Shown here: piece after piece, positions 1 to 10,548 of the stretch
How positions within the stretch are numbered: the first letter of the stretch is position 1
Layout: each line of letters begins with the position of its first letter
Source: Alligator mississippiensis
Taxonomy: Eukaryota; Chordata; Crocodylia; Alligatoridae
Direction of reading: 5' to 3'
DNA: 64,000 bases
NCBI RefSeq assembly: GCF_030867095.1
Contig: NC_081824.1
Coordinates: forward strand, 148,333,433 to 148,397,432
Notes under the pieces: generated by a model
The model's database searches: none
Told to the model about the DNA's origin: nothing
Seen by the model: only the letters and a program-made list of their open reading frames with translations
Translations under genes and position numbers: made by a program

Positions 1-689
1 AATGCTGGAAATGAGGTGGTGGAGCCACTGTAGGGGATCCCCTACCTCTCTCAAGTTTCCCAACAACAGAAATCTAAAGAACAGCTGCAAGATGGACTTT
101 TACCACCTCACGTCCAAGACTGATATGTGAAAGCATGCTTCCAAGCAGCACAGAACTACACATAGATAGATTTAGGTAATTCATGGCCGCCATCCATTCA
201 CAACTGCTACTGTTCTGCATATGATAGCCCCTCAAAACTTCATAGCAGCAGGGGTCTAAGAACTCAGATCTCCTAATGCAAAAGCATTAGCCTCCACCAC
301 TGAGTACATGGAAGTGAGCACGTAACAATACCCAGCTCACTATGCTATTATATATATGCTACATTTTATTTACAAGGGACCGCCTATCTATTTTAGCAAA
401 ATATTCATTTTCACACTCTCTCTTCAGAAAACTTTTTTCTAAGCTGATGTATTTCAAGGGCCAGGCTTCTTACAGATGTCAGCTTTTGGCAGGCATGTTT
501 TATAGGTGTCATATGTTGGCAGTCAATTTCCTGGATCCTCCGTTGAGCCCTACTCTTTCAGTCAAGGAGGGTTTGGATCTCAGTGTCACTGTCATCAAAC
601 CAGTCTTGGTGTCAAGGGGTGGTCTAGCTAACGGATTTAGCACAGGCCATATGGATGATGGTTTTAAACCCCTTCAAGAGTTCTGAAAT
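1..689. other. No gene recognised
   Basis: AT-rich single-copy-looking sequence. The 114-codon open frame at 342-686 shows no recognisable motif and is probably chance. Nothing else seen. Confidence 0.5.
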
Positions 690-3175
690 GTTGTCTTCAT
701 TTTGTGGACAGGGCAGAGAGCTTTACATGGAGACGTTGGAAATAAAAAAAAAAAAAGCAAGAATCAGTGGTGGCAAGATAAAAGCCAAGGAGATCCAGCT
801 CTCTCTATACTGACAAACACAACTTTCATAGCTTTTCCAGGCAATGAAAGTCATCTATGGCCTAACTTCTCATGGGCCTACTTTCCTGCCATCACAGGAT
901 GGCTCAACACTCCTCAAAGAAAAAGAATTTATCCAAGCTAGAGGGAAAGAACACTTTGAGGCACTCCAGAACCGTGAGTCAACTATGATGGATACCACCA
1001 TTGAGTCCATCCCCCTACACCCTGAAAAGGAACCCTCACTAACCCTCTTATCCTGGAATAAGCTTTGCATGCCATCAAGAAAACCAAGAACAACAAGGCT
1101 ACTGGACCAGTTGGCATACCTGCTGAAATATACATGGCTGGTGGTGAGGAACTGGTACTGAGACTCCACAAATTTATTCTTTAAATTTGGAACAACAAAG
1201 AACTCCCTGGAGACCCAAGGAATGTCAACATCAGATTATCTTCAAGAAAGGAGTTAAGTCTGTATGTGGGAACTATTGAAGTGTTGCCCTCCTTTCCAAG
1301 CAGGGAAAATCCTCTCTTGTATCCTCCTGAACCATCTCCTACCTCTTGCTGAGGAAATCCTGCCAGAATCTCATTGTGGTTTCAGACCATCGCATAGGGC
1401 AAGTGACATGATCTTTGTTGCCCACCAAGTCCAAGAAAAGTTTTAGGAACAACATCAGGACCTGTATATGGCCATCATTGACTTTCCTGCGACCTTTGAT
1501 TCATCAATTGCAAAGCCTTATGGAAAGTACTGGTCAGGTTTGGATGCTCTGAAAAGTACAGCAAGATCCTGAGGCCTCTCCAGAACCAGTTGACTGTGAC
1601 TGTTCTCTGTAGCAGATCAGAGATAGATCCATTTGTCATCTGAACTGATGTCAAGCAAGAATGCCTCGTTGCCTCAACTTTATTATCAATTTTTTTGACA
1701 AGTCATCCTGGTTCTCATTAAGAGAACCGCCTTCCTTCTGGAACTAACACTAAATACCAAACAGATGGAGGGCTCTTTAGTCTGGGATGTTTGTGCTTAA
1801 AGCCCAAAGTACTCAAAACAACCATCATTGACCTTCGATATGCTAATGACTGCATCATCCTTGCGCATATTGAGGAAAGCCTCCAGATTGCGTTGGATCT
1901 CTTCAGAGAAACCTTCCAAACTTTGAGTCTCTCTCACTCAACATTGAGAAGACTAAAGTGCTCTATTAGCCTTCCCCAGGCCATGAATGTGATTCCCCTC
2001 CCTAAATTACATTGAGGAAAAGACCCCGGAGGTAATCGATCACTTCCCCTACCTTGGTAGCCACCTCTCTCAGAACACCAATGAGGAGATCCAACACAGG
2101 CTTTGGTGTGCAAATACCTCCTTTGAGAAATTGCTTTGGTGTACAATCATTGCAATCTTCAGGAAGGCAACAAGATTCAGGTCTACAATGCAGTCCCCAC
2201 TCTCCTTTGTGATTGTGAAACATGGATGACCTACCATCATCATCTGAAGAGCCTGGAGAGATGTCATCAATGATGTGTCCAGAAAATCCTCCACATCAAG
2301 TGGAAAGATTACTGCACAAATGCCAGCATCGTTGCTGAAGTCAACGTTGCCAGCATTGAGTCAGTGATCCTGAAGCACCAAGTTCACTGGACTAGACATT
2401 GTGTGTGGATACTTGACTCCCAAAACAAGTGCTCTAGTCCTAGCTTAGTCATGGCCTAAGATCTTGTGGTGGCCAAAGGAAACGCTACAAGGACACATTG
2501 AAGGTATACCTCAAGACAATGGATACTGATATCAAGAGTTGGGAGGAGCTGGCTGCAGTGGTGATGCATAGGGAGTGCACGGGGGTGCATGTGGACCCCC
2601 TGAGAGCGCCAGTGCACCCCCTGACTGGCCACACTTGCCACTTAGGTGATGGGCAGGGAGGCAGGTGGGACCACTGATGCCCCCCTTGTGAGTGCCAGCC
2701 AGGGAGAGGTGCTCCTGGAAGCAGCTGCAGCGATCGGCCACCTTGCGATCAGCTGCAAGGGACCCTCCTCCCCCTTGCGGTCAGTGAGATTGGCCCTCCA
2801 GTCGCTGACTGGTCACTGGGGGGGCGGGGGAGGGGCACGTGCCCCACCCTGACTAAGGTGGCACCAGTCGCCCATGGCTGGCTGCCAACCAACTGACTCC
2901 AATGGTACTGCAACCTCAACCAAGTGGCAACCAATTATGAGGTAAAGCATCTTGCCCCTCAAAACAGAGAAGAGAAAGCAGAGGAAGGAAATGGAAATAA
3001 ATCCCAGCCTATTCTTCCTTGTAGAAAGACCTGCAACTTCTGGGGACGTATCTGTGGCTCAAGGATTGGACTCTTAAATCACCTCAAGACCCATCAATGA
3101 GTCATGGTAGAGATCAACTTCAAATCGAGGGACTGCCAACAATGACATTGACAGTTACGAAGTGGTCAGAAAATA
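690..3175 (+). mobile_element. LINE ORF2 relic: reverse transcriptase plus C-terminal C2H2 finger
   Basis: Relic of a non-LTR retrotransposon polyprotein that would reverse-transcribe its own RNA at a nicked target. Read across frames, the order is typical. Before the palm come KEHFEALQNRES (about 945) and a short stretch near 1070-1110 corresponding to the 'NNKATGPVGIPAEIY' block. The palm gives SCIL-NHLLPLAEEILPE and CGFRPS (1320-1400), then a DLTKAF-like block near 1480 and a YAND version of the catalytic YADD box near 1835. The thumb has LGSHLSQ (about 2055) and the tail has RYKDTLK (about 2485). After an inserted repeat (2558-2877), a C-x-x-x-C..H-x-x-x-H finger ending in LLNHLKTHQ (3035-3108) closes the ORF. 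Many frame changes and stops show that it is long dead. Vertebrate genomes carry many such LINEs, often auto-annotated as 'craniofacial development protein 2-like'. I do not assign the clade. The 5' endonuclease is absent. Confidence 0.8.
2558..2877 (-). repeat. GC-rich ~320-bp inserted repeat, copy 1
   Basis: Inserted in the LINE tail between two copies of ctggctgc(a/c) (2549-2557 and 2878-2886), which I read as a 9-bp target duplication. The + strand begins with a 'gatgcatagggagtgcac' motif, shared in diverged form with 39482-39846 and, reversed, with 5692-5912. It is rich in short CpG-poor G/C runs and has no coding potential. No terminal inverted repeat is visible. Strand is set relative to the 5692 copy. 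Confidence 0.6.
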
Positions 3176-3650
3176 AAAGATTCACCCTCCTGCATCAATT
3201 CATGTTGGCATTTTTTGCAGTAAGTATGATTCTGTTAACACAAAAAGCCTTTCTTACATTCTGTTCTTAACACGTTTAAATTGGGTAACAGTAAACAGAC
3301 ACTTTAATAATACATCTTTCTTGAATTTAAAAATGAAAAATCTAGTAGACCTGAAGAATGATACATCATTTCTAAGTTATACATTATAGGATTTGTAGAG
3401 GGGTTGCATCTATGTTTTCATTTGGAGATCTTTTAAATATGAACTGGGACAAGAACCACTTGAAAAAGATCTGCTTTCAGTCTGTGTTTGTGTTTCTCTC
3501 CTGCGTGCCTTCCACCTAGTCCTTTGTGAGCCTCCTCTGCTTTGCTCCCCATTATATGCTCGATGTTGCCCCGTCATTATGTAATTTCCTTCTGTGTACT
3601 TTTATCACACATCACCTCCATCATTATTATCAGTTCCCAATTCTAGCTTC
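3176..3650. other. No gene recognised
   Basis: AT-rich sequence after the LINE 3' end. No ORF or repeat structure recognised. Confidence 0.5.
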
Positions 3651-3654
3651 TCAT

Positions 3655-3880
3655 TGTATCTAGCAATAAGCTGGCCATTTCTTCTTATCTTCCAAGTGTC
3701 TTACTGCTGTAATTTTCTCCCAGGAATCAGTCTTTGTAATCAAGTCCTTCTACATTTCATCTTCCTATCTTTTCCATGGTCTTCCCCATGGCCTCATGGC
3801 CTCAATACACATCCTCAGCATTCCACTCAGTTTTCTATCCTCATGCATTCTTTTAACATGTCCAAGCCACATAAGCCATA
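3655..3880 (-). mobile_element. LINE ORF2 C-terminal tail (RTE/I-like)
   Basis: The minus strand reads WLGHVKRMHEDRKLSG, then MRPWGRPWKR, then ED-M-KDL and SWE, ending K-KKW. This matches the C-terminal tail 'RWFGHVxRM...GRPxKRWxDxVxxDL...WE...DRxxW' of RTE/I-type LINE polyproteins, which follows the reverse transcriptase. At least two stops interrupt it and no upstream RT was found on the minus side of 3880, so it is a short fragment. It is a different LINE from the one at 690-3175 (opposite strand, different tail). Confidence 0.65.
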
Positions 3881-5690
3881 TATTGCATCATTAAATCCAT
3901 TATTAATGCATTGGCCTTGATGGAAGCATCAGTGTTGGCTATTGTCAAATTCAAGATACCAGAGCAATGGGTTACTTAGCTAGTTTTGTGTCTCTAGTGG
4001 GTTATGGAATAGAGAAAATCCCACACAATTTACTGATTCGTTTTGATGCACTGGGTGGGGGAGTAGTTAACTGATTGCACGATTTCACAGTGATTACACA
4101 CTTAATTTATACAACACAATTTTATTTTAAAACTCTTTGTTACGTATATAACACTGCTTAGCTTTAAGAAACACCACAAACATTAAAAATACAATAATTA
4201 CATATATCAGAAACAATGCTCCGAATGCACTTCCTTCCCAAACAATACTATAAGAATTAGTGTTACAAAAACAATTACAATTACAACTAAAAGTTAAATT
4301 TGAATCAATACTATTATTTTTCATATTATACTTACAATCCTAGAATTCCGAGAAGCCAGATACCAAAATATGGTTTCATTCCTCAGTAGTACAATTTAAT
4401 GGGTTGGCCTCAGTAGTACGGTTCAATGAAATGGGCTCGCCTCAGCAATACGATTCAATAGGCTGGCTTCAGCAGTGATAGGACTAAGTCCCCTTCCTTC
4501 AGTCCCTTTCAGGTGCTCTGCGGCTTCAGCGTGAACTAAGAGATTCGTGTTCACGGAGAGGGTGTTTCAGGTGATCAGTCTGACCCGGGCTATACTTGCG
4601 ATTTTTCCTTCGTTGTTCTACAAGTATAGTCACCTCCAAATTGGGACAGTAAGTTACAGTTTTTATTGAGTGAGCTGCCGTCAGTGGTCTCCTCCTACTC
4701 AATCTGTCATTACCCCCAAATTTGGGCTCGGATCTTACTCAACAGATTCTTTTGCCTTTGTTGAGCATTTTAAATTACCTTTGGGAAACTTCCATATCAC
4801 TGCAAATGCCCTTTTCTTACCAATCTGGTTAAAAGGCCTTAGGGTTTGATCTCTCGGAATTCAGGATATTTGCTCGCTTTGTAAAAGGTTTCTAAAGATG
4901 AAATTTAAATTAAGACTTTAAGCAAAGTCAGGACCTTTTGCACGTAGTCCCCAAAACAATGAACTAGATAAGGAGATAAATCTTATCTTCTTCCTGAAAC
5001 TGGCTAATGGGCAACCTTTACAAACATTCAAACTATTTCATTCAATATGACATTTTGATATGTAATTCTACATTCTTACTAACATTTCGCAGCATTGGTC
5101 ATTGCCAACAAAGATTGTTTTGGTTACTTCATTTGGCCACTTCTAGGAAGCTAGGGCTACCGCCATATTTATTTAGTATTACATTTCATTAAAAAGAATG
5201 GCTCTCAAATGCCCATGCATGTATGTACTGTATTAGATAGAAGTCGACCCTCACAAAGTGGACATAGAAATACTTTTGGGCATTTAAAAATCTTCCTCAA
5301 GCTAATGCAGTACAGAGATTTTGGAGAACTTTGAGATGAGAACCAAAACGCAACATGACTGCAGTGGTCTAGAGCAAGACAAGTGCAGACATAGGGCAAA
5401 ATTGCAACAGGACTGACTCAGAACAGCAGGGCTAGGGTGAACCTTCTACACTATTTGCACTTACACTGGCACTATCACACTGATTCAGCTCCCTAATATA
5501 GATGAGGCTTCTTATCTCAGAGAGTTCAGTATTTTTTTAACCTATTCTCTCAGAGCATGTCAAATGCAGACTTTTTTTATTGTCTTGCTATGATATGACA
5601 ACAGTCCAACTTCAGAATTATTTATCCAGCTGTTAGTATGTGAATATGGATACCCACTTCTTCTGAAAGTTATGCCTAATACTAGCATGA
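3881..5690. other. Unassigned AT-rich stretch with a minisatellite and a small membrane-like ORF
   Basis: No recognised gene. A 65-codon minus frame (4127-4324) has a hydrophobic run (FGALFLIYVIIVFLMFVVFL) and is followed by an AATAAA-like signal about 15 bases beyond its stop. This could be chance or the tail of an unidentified retrosequence. At 4590-4630 'ctatacttgc' and 'caagtatag' form a small hairpin. Confidence 0.35.
4383..4478. repeat. Short tandem repeat, 27-32-bp unit
   Basis: Units beginning tcag(t/c)a(g/a)ta start at 4383, 4410, 4442 and 4469. Each carries a 'ttcaat..ggct(t/c)gcc'-like tail. There are about three full diverged copies and a partial fourth. Confidence 0.6.
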
Positions 5691-5691
5691 G

Positions 5692-5912
5692 TGTCATGTG
5701 CCTCCCAAGGCTGAGGGGGCATGGCAACCGCCTGCAGGCGGTGGCGGCAGTGGCAGCAGCAGGGGCATGGCAGTGGTGAGCAGGGAGCTTCTGCAGGTGG
5801 CTGTAGTGGTATCAAGGGCTGGCCAAGTGGGGAGCTCCCACAGATGGTCTCAGCAGTGTCAGTGGGGGAGGAGGGGGGCAGGTGGCAAGCACCCCCTATG
5901 CATCGCCCATGA
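5692..5912 (+). repeat. GC-rich inserted repeat, copy 2 (shorter)
   Basis: Starts 'tgtcatgtgcctccc' with 'gggggcatggca', and ends in 'caagcaccccctatgcatc'. Both ends and the G-rich middle match the reverse complement of 39482-39846, and the end matches that of 2558-2877. It is shorter than the other two, so probably internally deleted. The short frames across it are low-complexity by-products. Confidence 0.5.
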
Positions 5913-6252
5913 ATCCCAGACTTTCCAAGTTGGTGCAGCATACCAAAGGCAGATTCTAGATTCAAACTAGCTTTGTTAGACTGGAATTTACACAGGGTGG
6001 TACAGGCACCTGCCAGGCCTGGCACCACCCAGGGCCACCTGCAGCCAGCTTGCCAGCTGGTCCCATAGCAGCTGGCTGCAGATGACTTCCAGCAGCCTTC
6101 CTGGACACTGCAGCTGCTGGCTGGCATTGCCTCACCATGTGCTTGGCAGTCCTGAGCTGTGCCCCTATGCTGGGCACTGTCTGCAGCTTCCTAGGCCTAG
6201 CTAGCAACACTGGGAGTGCCATGCAGAGGCCCACTGATCCATCGAGGGAGCC

Positions 6253-7068
6253 ATGTTGGCACCCTCCTCAATGCTGCATACTGCCACCCAGGGCTGCAAC
6301 TTGTCTCAGGAGGAGACTCTGGACCTGAGTGTGCTGTGGGGTGAGGCTGAGCTCCTTATGCAGTTTGCATGGGGCAGGCGCTCCAATGCCCACATTTACG
6401 AGGGACTGTCAGGCCACATGTGGGAGTGCGGGCATGACCAGTCAGTTCACTGGTGCTGCATAAAGGTCAAGGCCTTGTGGACACAGTGGGTCACCATCAC
6501 TGACCACAACCACCAGTCAGGGGCTGTCTGCAAGTCCATGCCCTTTATACGACAACTGGACCACAACCTTGTGCCCCAGGAATCTGGCTGCAGCCATGCT
6601 ATCTATTCAAGCACAGGTGGCCTGCCTGAGCCTCCTCTGTGGCCTGGCACCTGCAGTGACACATCACCGAGGGAGGGCCCTTTGATCAACCAGGAGCCCA
6701 TCCCACTGAGCTCCCCATCCCCAATGTTGTCCGGCAGCTCTGGCCAGTGCCTGCCCCACCAGCTCCATGGGCTCAGCTCTGCCCATGAGGCCAGGCCGGC
6801 CATGCCACCACCAGCAGCTCCAGGTCCTCCCTGGAGGGGGTCCATGCCCAAGCAGCCAGATGCCGTGCCCCTGTGCCCCAGGACTCCACCAGCAGCTGTA
6901 TGCCCTCACCACCAGAGACCACCAACCCAGGCTGCTGGGCACGCCAGCCTTTCTTACATAGTAAGCTCCACACAGCGGGGGAAAGAGGGGGCCCTTCCTG
7001 GCCCCAGCCCTGAAAGAAAAAAAAAATATATATATATAGCAGAAGAGAAAAGGAGCTACTCTAACTGA
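6253..7068 (+). CDS. Open frame with Myb/SANT-like DNA-binding domain (Harbinger-associated relic?)
   Basis: A 271-codon open frame. Residues about 20-105 fit the trihelix Myb/SANT-like fold of MSANTD-type proteins: ETLDLSVLWGEAEL, then RRSNAHIYEGLS, then ECGH-QS, then KVKALWTQW, ITDHNHQSG and PFIRQLDHNL. These align with the family pattern 'W..eEvl.LL..WG...', 'R.N..iy..is..m...G..R...QC..KiK.Lr..y', 'n..SG', 'CpfydeLd.iL'. In Harbinger transposons such a protein binds the element ends and partners the nuclease, and hosts have domesticated several. The conserved Cys of 'QC' is WC here and some helix Trp/Arg positions are changed. The rest is Pro/Ser-rich low complexity and the end runs into an A-rich/TA tract, so the C-terminus is probably not native. 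The start codon is only the first Met in frame. No transposase gene lies nearby. It is either a decayed transposon gene or part of an old host copy. Confidence 0.45.
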   Translation: MLAPSSMLHTATQGCNLSQEETLDLSVLWGEAELLMQFAWGRRSNAHIYEGLSGHMWECGHDQSVHWCCIKVKALWTQWVTITDHNHQSGAVCKSMPFIRQLDHNLVPQESGCSHAIYSSTGGLPEPPLWPGTCSDTSPREGPLINQEPIPLSSPSPMLSGSSGQCLPHQLHGLSSAHEARPAMPPPAAPGPPWRGSMPKQPDAVPLCPRTPPAAVCPHHQRPPTQAAGHASLSYIVSSTQRGKEGALPGPSPERKKKYIYIAEEKRSYSN

Positions 7069-9520
7069 TGGCAGCTAACTCCCATGCCTAAGAGACTGCA
7101 AGCAAGCTGAAACAGCTGAAAGTATCTTGCCTCTTTGTTCTTCTTTCCAGTCCTGACATGAACCATATGCCAGAGTGAGGCAGACTGACATGGAAACTTG
7201 GTCTATTCATTTAAAGTTATTTGAAAATTTACTTTTGTTGCAGGACTTCTTAACTGGCCAATTGTGGCCACATGATGTCCTCCAGCAGTGCAAGGGCTAA
7301 GAAATGTACTGTCTGATATAGCATAGTCTTACTCCCACTTGATCTAAACTTAGGATCCTGCAGGTTGCTTCCATGAGGAACAGAAATGTCTTTTATGCAG
7401 TCTTGTTTACAAAATATTTACAATTAGGTTTCCTTAAACACTGTGCAAATCAGATAACAGACCACAGTTTGTTTCTTCATAGTTCCAAACCTCCATCTCC
7501 AGCACTTAGTCCAAAAAGCTTGCTCTCAGGTTTTATAGTCATACTACTAGTGGGGTACACTTTTGTGGCTGAGTCCAGAGCTTCTTTGCTGCCTTATCTG
7601 TGTCCTTCTGTGGTGTTTCTCCTGATCTCTCTCACACAAGTGCACCCCTACCTCCCCCACTAAAATTACACTTGGTGAAAACTCATGTCACATACATTCC
7701 TGAGCAGCCTCACACATGCCCATTTTGGAGGCTGCTTTTGTTTCAGCAACCTGGTTCTATGAAGAAGCCTTCTTACAGCTGTCTTAAAGAAAGAGTGGTA
7801 GTTACAGATCCTAGTTTCAAACAGCTTTAACCAAACCTGTAATAATACTGAATAGTGCAGGCCCAAGGATATCAGAATTGTTGCTGTGTTCCACCTGCAG
7901 AAAACAGGAGGAAGTAAATGTACCCTGTAGCAAACATTCAGGAAGGGAGTATAGAATAACAGCATCTACACACATAGCCACTGGATGTCACTGATGCCTC
8001 ATAGAAACACAAGGATACATGCACATTTTTGTAAATAAATTTGCTTGCAAGACTAAAGTCTAGAAGAGAAGTATTTCTAGGTGCTGGGGATGGCTACAGG
8101 GGAGCAGGGTTAAAGTAATGTGCAGTAAACATTGATCAAGTTGGGACTGGTGAGTTGTTCTGAACTCTGGTACCTCAGACATACCAAAAACTCAAGTAAG
8201 TAAGTCTAGGGCACTCCTGCCAATGCTAAACTGCAAAGAGCTTTCATGCAACCTCTGGTTATTAGGTATGTACATAACCCAGTTGGGAATTAAAAACCAG
8301 AAGTTCTGTATATAGTTACACATGATGTGTGCATAATATCTATCCCACTACCACCACCATGGGAACAGAAGTAATGGATGTGACTCATTTGTTCCATTGT
8401 TGTCTAAACTGGTTAAAAGAGAAAAATGCACACTGAAGGCTCTTAGCTATATTTGCAGTCTAAAAGGGTAATGTATACTTCAGAAGCAGTTAACTTACTC
8501 CTTGCTGGGAATATTGATCTGTATTTACGCTGTCTCTGAGGATGGTTCAAGGAGCCAGTATTCTAAATGGCTACTCCTTAAAGATGGCTCATATTGTAAA
8601 TAGCATTATTACTGTACTATTGTTATTATTTTTGTATTACAGCAGCGTCCACAACATGGTAGATGTTCTGCAGGCAGACAGTAAGGAGTAGTTTTGTCCC
8701 AAAGAACTTAGAATCAATCAACACAGACATAAGGGATTATATAACCAAGATGCTCTGGGTGATTAGTCCACATTTTGTAAAATATATTTGCCTACCCACA
8801 CCCATACATGCAAACCCTGCCTCTACTATACCTAGCTATTAATTATTTTTTTGTTCTGCCACTATTTGGATTATTAATGTATTCTTTCTGTTTTGTAATA
8901 AGTGCCAATTCTCATTTCTTTTCTTTGCCTTTCTTTTTGCTTTTAGATTAATTTTTGTCTATTCATTAAATCTCAGACACAAATCTAGGCAAAAACTAGT
9001 ATATAGGCAATTTATCTACTAGTGCTCTTTCATGGGATTCAGAGAAAATATTTTAAAATTATCCCATATTAACAAAATTATTATATCAACACATTTACTA
9101 TGACAGACCAATTTAACTATCAGTTGTAGTGGCATACCCCTGTTGACTTCAAATAGACTGTACTAATTTAACAAGCAATATTTTGATAACTAATATGCAT
9201 TACAGGACAGAAAGGCACAGCTGAACCTAATATAAAACAATTGAGGCAAAGGCAGACAAATAGAAAGATAAATGTTTTTAGGTTTAAAGAACGGAGAGGT
9301 TAGAGATATCATGCTATCATTTTGTTCAGTATTTATAGTGTTCAGTATATTCGATGTGTTATCCTCCAAGCAGAGTAAGACTTGTATATTTAAAGTGAAC
9401 TTCAAATCTGAAATTTAAAACTGGAAGCTGTTGCAAATATGCTGGATTCAGTTTTCCTGATCCCATGCATTCAAAGATCATAAACTAGGTTGGAAATATT
9501 ATGAAATCACTCTAAACACT
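7069..9520. other. No gene recognised
   Basis: AT-rich unique-looking sequence. The open frames up to 99 codons (for example 7373-7663 and 7666-7965 minus) lack motifs. No clear repeat ends seen. Confidence 0.5.
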
Positions 9521-10288
9521 ATAGGTGTGTCCACACGTGCTTGCAGCAGCTCAAATAGCAGCAGTACAAATTTGTGCCAGAGATTTGTGTCTCAGCCCAT
9601 GTGCTTCCGGTTGCTTCAGGGCATGTTCCAGGAGCGCGACCTGCACCGCTTTTTTCCAGCGTGTTTTTTTTTTGGATACTGGGATTTCCTGGTATCAAAC
9701 TTAGAGTACATGCTGCAAATATACAGTGCAGGGAACAATGTTTTTGTTCCTAGCATGCCTCCTGTGGTATCTCAAACTGCTTTGAGACGCCGCAACAGGT
9801 ATGTGCTTGCTCATTTGGGCACGGCCCATGAAGTTGGGGGGAGGGGGTGTGGGGAGAAGAACAGTACATTTTGTGTATTTTCTATTTGCTTTCAGCTCTC
9901 TGAGCCTTGCTTGTGCTTTCCTCCACAACCACGAGAACTAGAAACTCTTAAAATAAATGAACACTGCAATTGTCACAAAATAATCCCCAGACTCCAGAAA
10001 TCAGGGCTTCAAGTATCAGTCCACATATTATGCTACTCATGAAATGTAAAGAGCAGGCAACATTATGAATGCCTCCAAAGAGCAAGGCCAACAAGAGAGG
10101 TGGGACCCACTATGGATGCAGCGCCAGATTATAAGGCTGTTTCGGTGCTTAACTCACTCCAGTTGAAATAAATGAAAGTTAGGCATCTGGGGTATGTCTC
10201 TGGAGAGAGCCCAGGAGTGCTATTGAAAAATAGGCCATGCTCACTCCATGCGCACTCAAGTACACAATTAAGCAGTTTAGAAGCCAGT
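9521..10288. other. One-ended MITE-like sequence and an old palindromic repeat
   Basis: A 'ggtgtgtccacacgtgc' end at about 9523 resembles the MITE termini at 10289, 22328 and 35649, but I could not place a matching far end. At 10142-10190 'ggtgcttaact ... agttaggcatc' is a short imperfect palindrome typical of old amniote repeats. The 171-codon frame at 9527-10042 starts inside the MITE-like end and has no known motif. Confidence 0.4.
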
Positions 10289-10545
10289 GGGCACGTCTAC
10301 ATGTGTATTAATGTACTGTAATTACTGCATATTGTTAGCACTTGTAATAACAGGTACAAACTTATTGTGCTGTAACCAAAGCAACTGCTCAACAGCACTG
10401 TTGTACATCTTTTATGTATGTGATTTTAATGCACACTAGACTAATTCTACTGTGCATTAGTGCATTTGCACGGCTTTTGCCATGATGAGCTAATGTGTAG
10501 TAGAATTAGTTTATTGCACTTCTAGCATCTCATATAGATGTGCCC
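10289..10545. mobile_element. MITE, 3-bp target duplication (AGT)
   Basis: 257 bp, no coding capacity, AT-rich. Starts GGGCACGTCTACATGTG and ends in the inverted counterpart CATATAGATGTGCCC. It is flanked by AGT on both sides (10286-10288, 10546-10548). Size, ends and internal 'actaattctactgtgcatta' motifs match the elements at 22328, 23391 and 35649. Movement would have needed a transposase supplied elsewhere. Confidence 0.75.
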
Positions 10546-10548
10546 AGT

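Noticed and set aside
9527-10042. 171-codon open frame
   Set aside because: Starts in a MITE-like terminus, contains homopolymer-driven FFF and Ser runs, no domain recognised.
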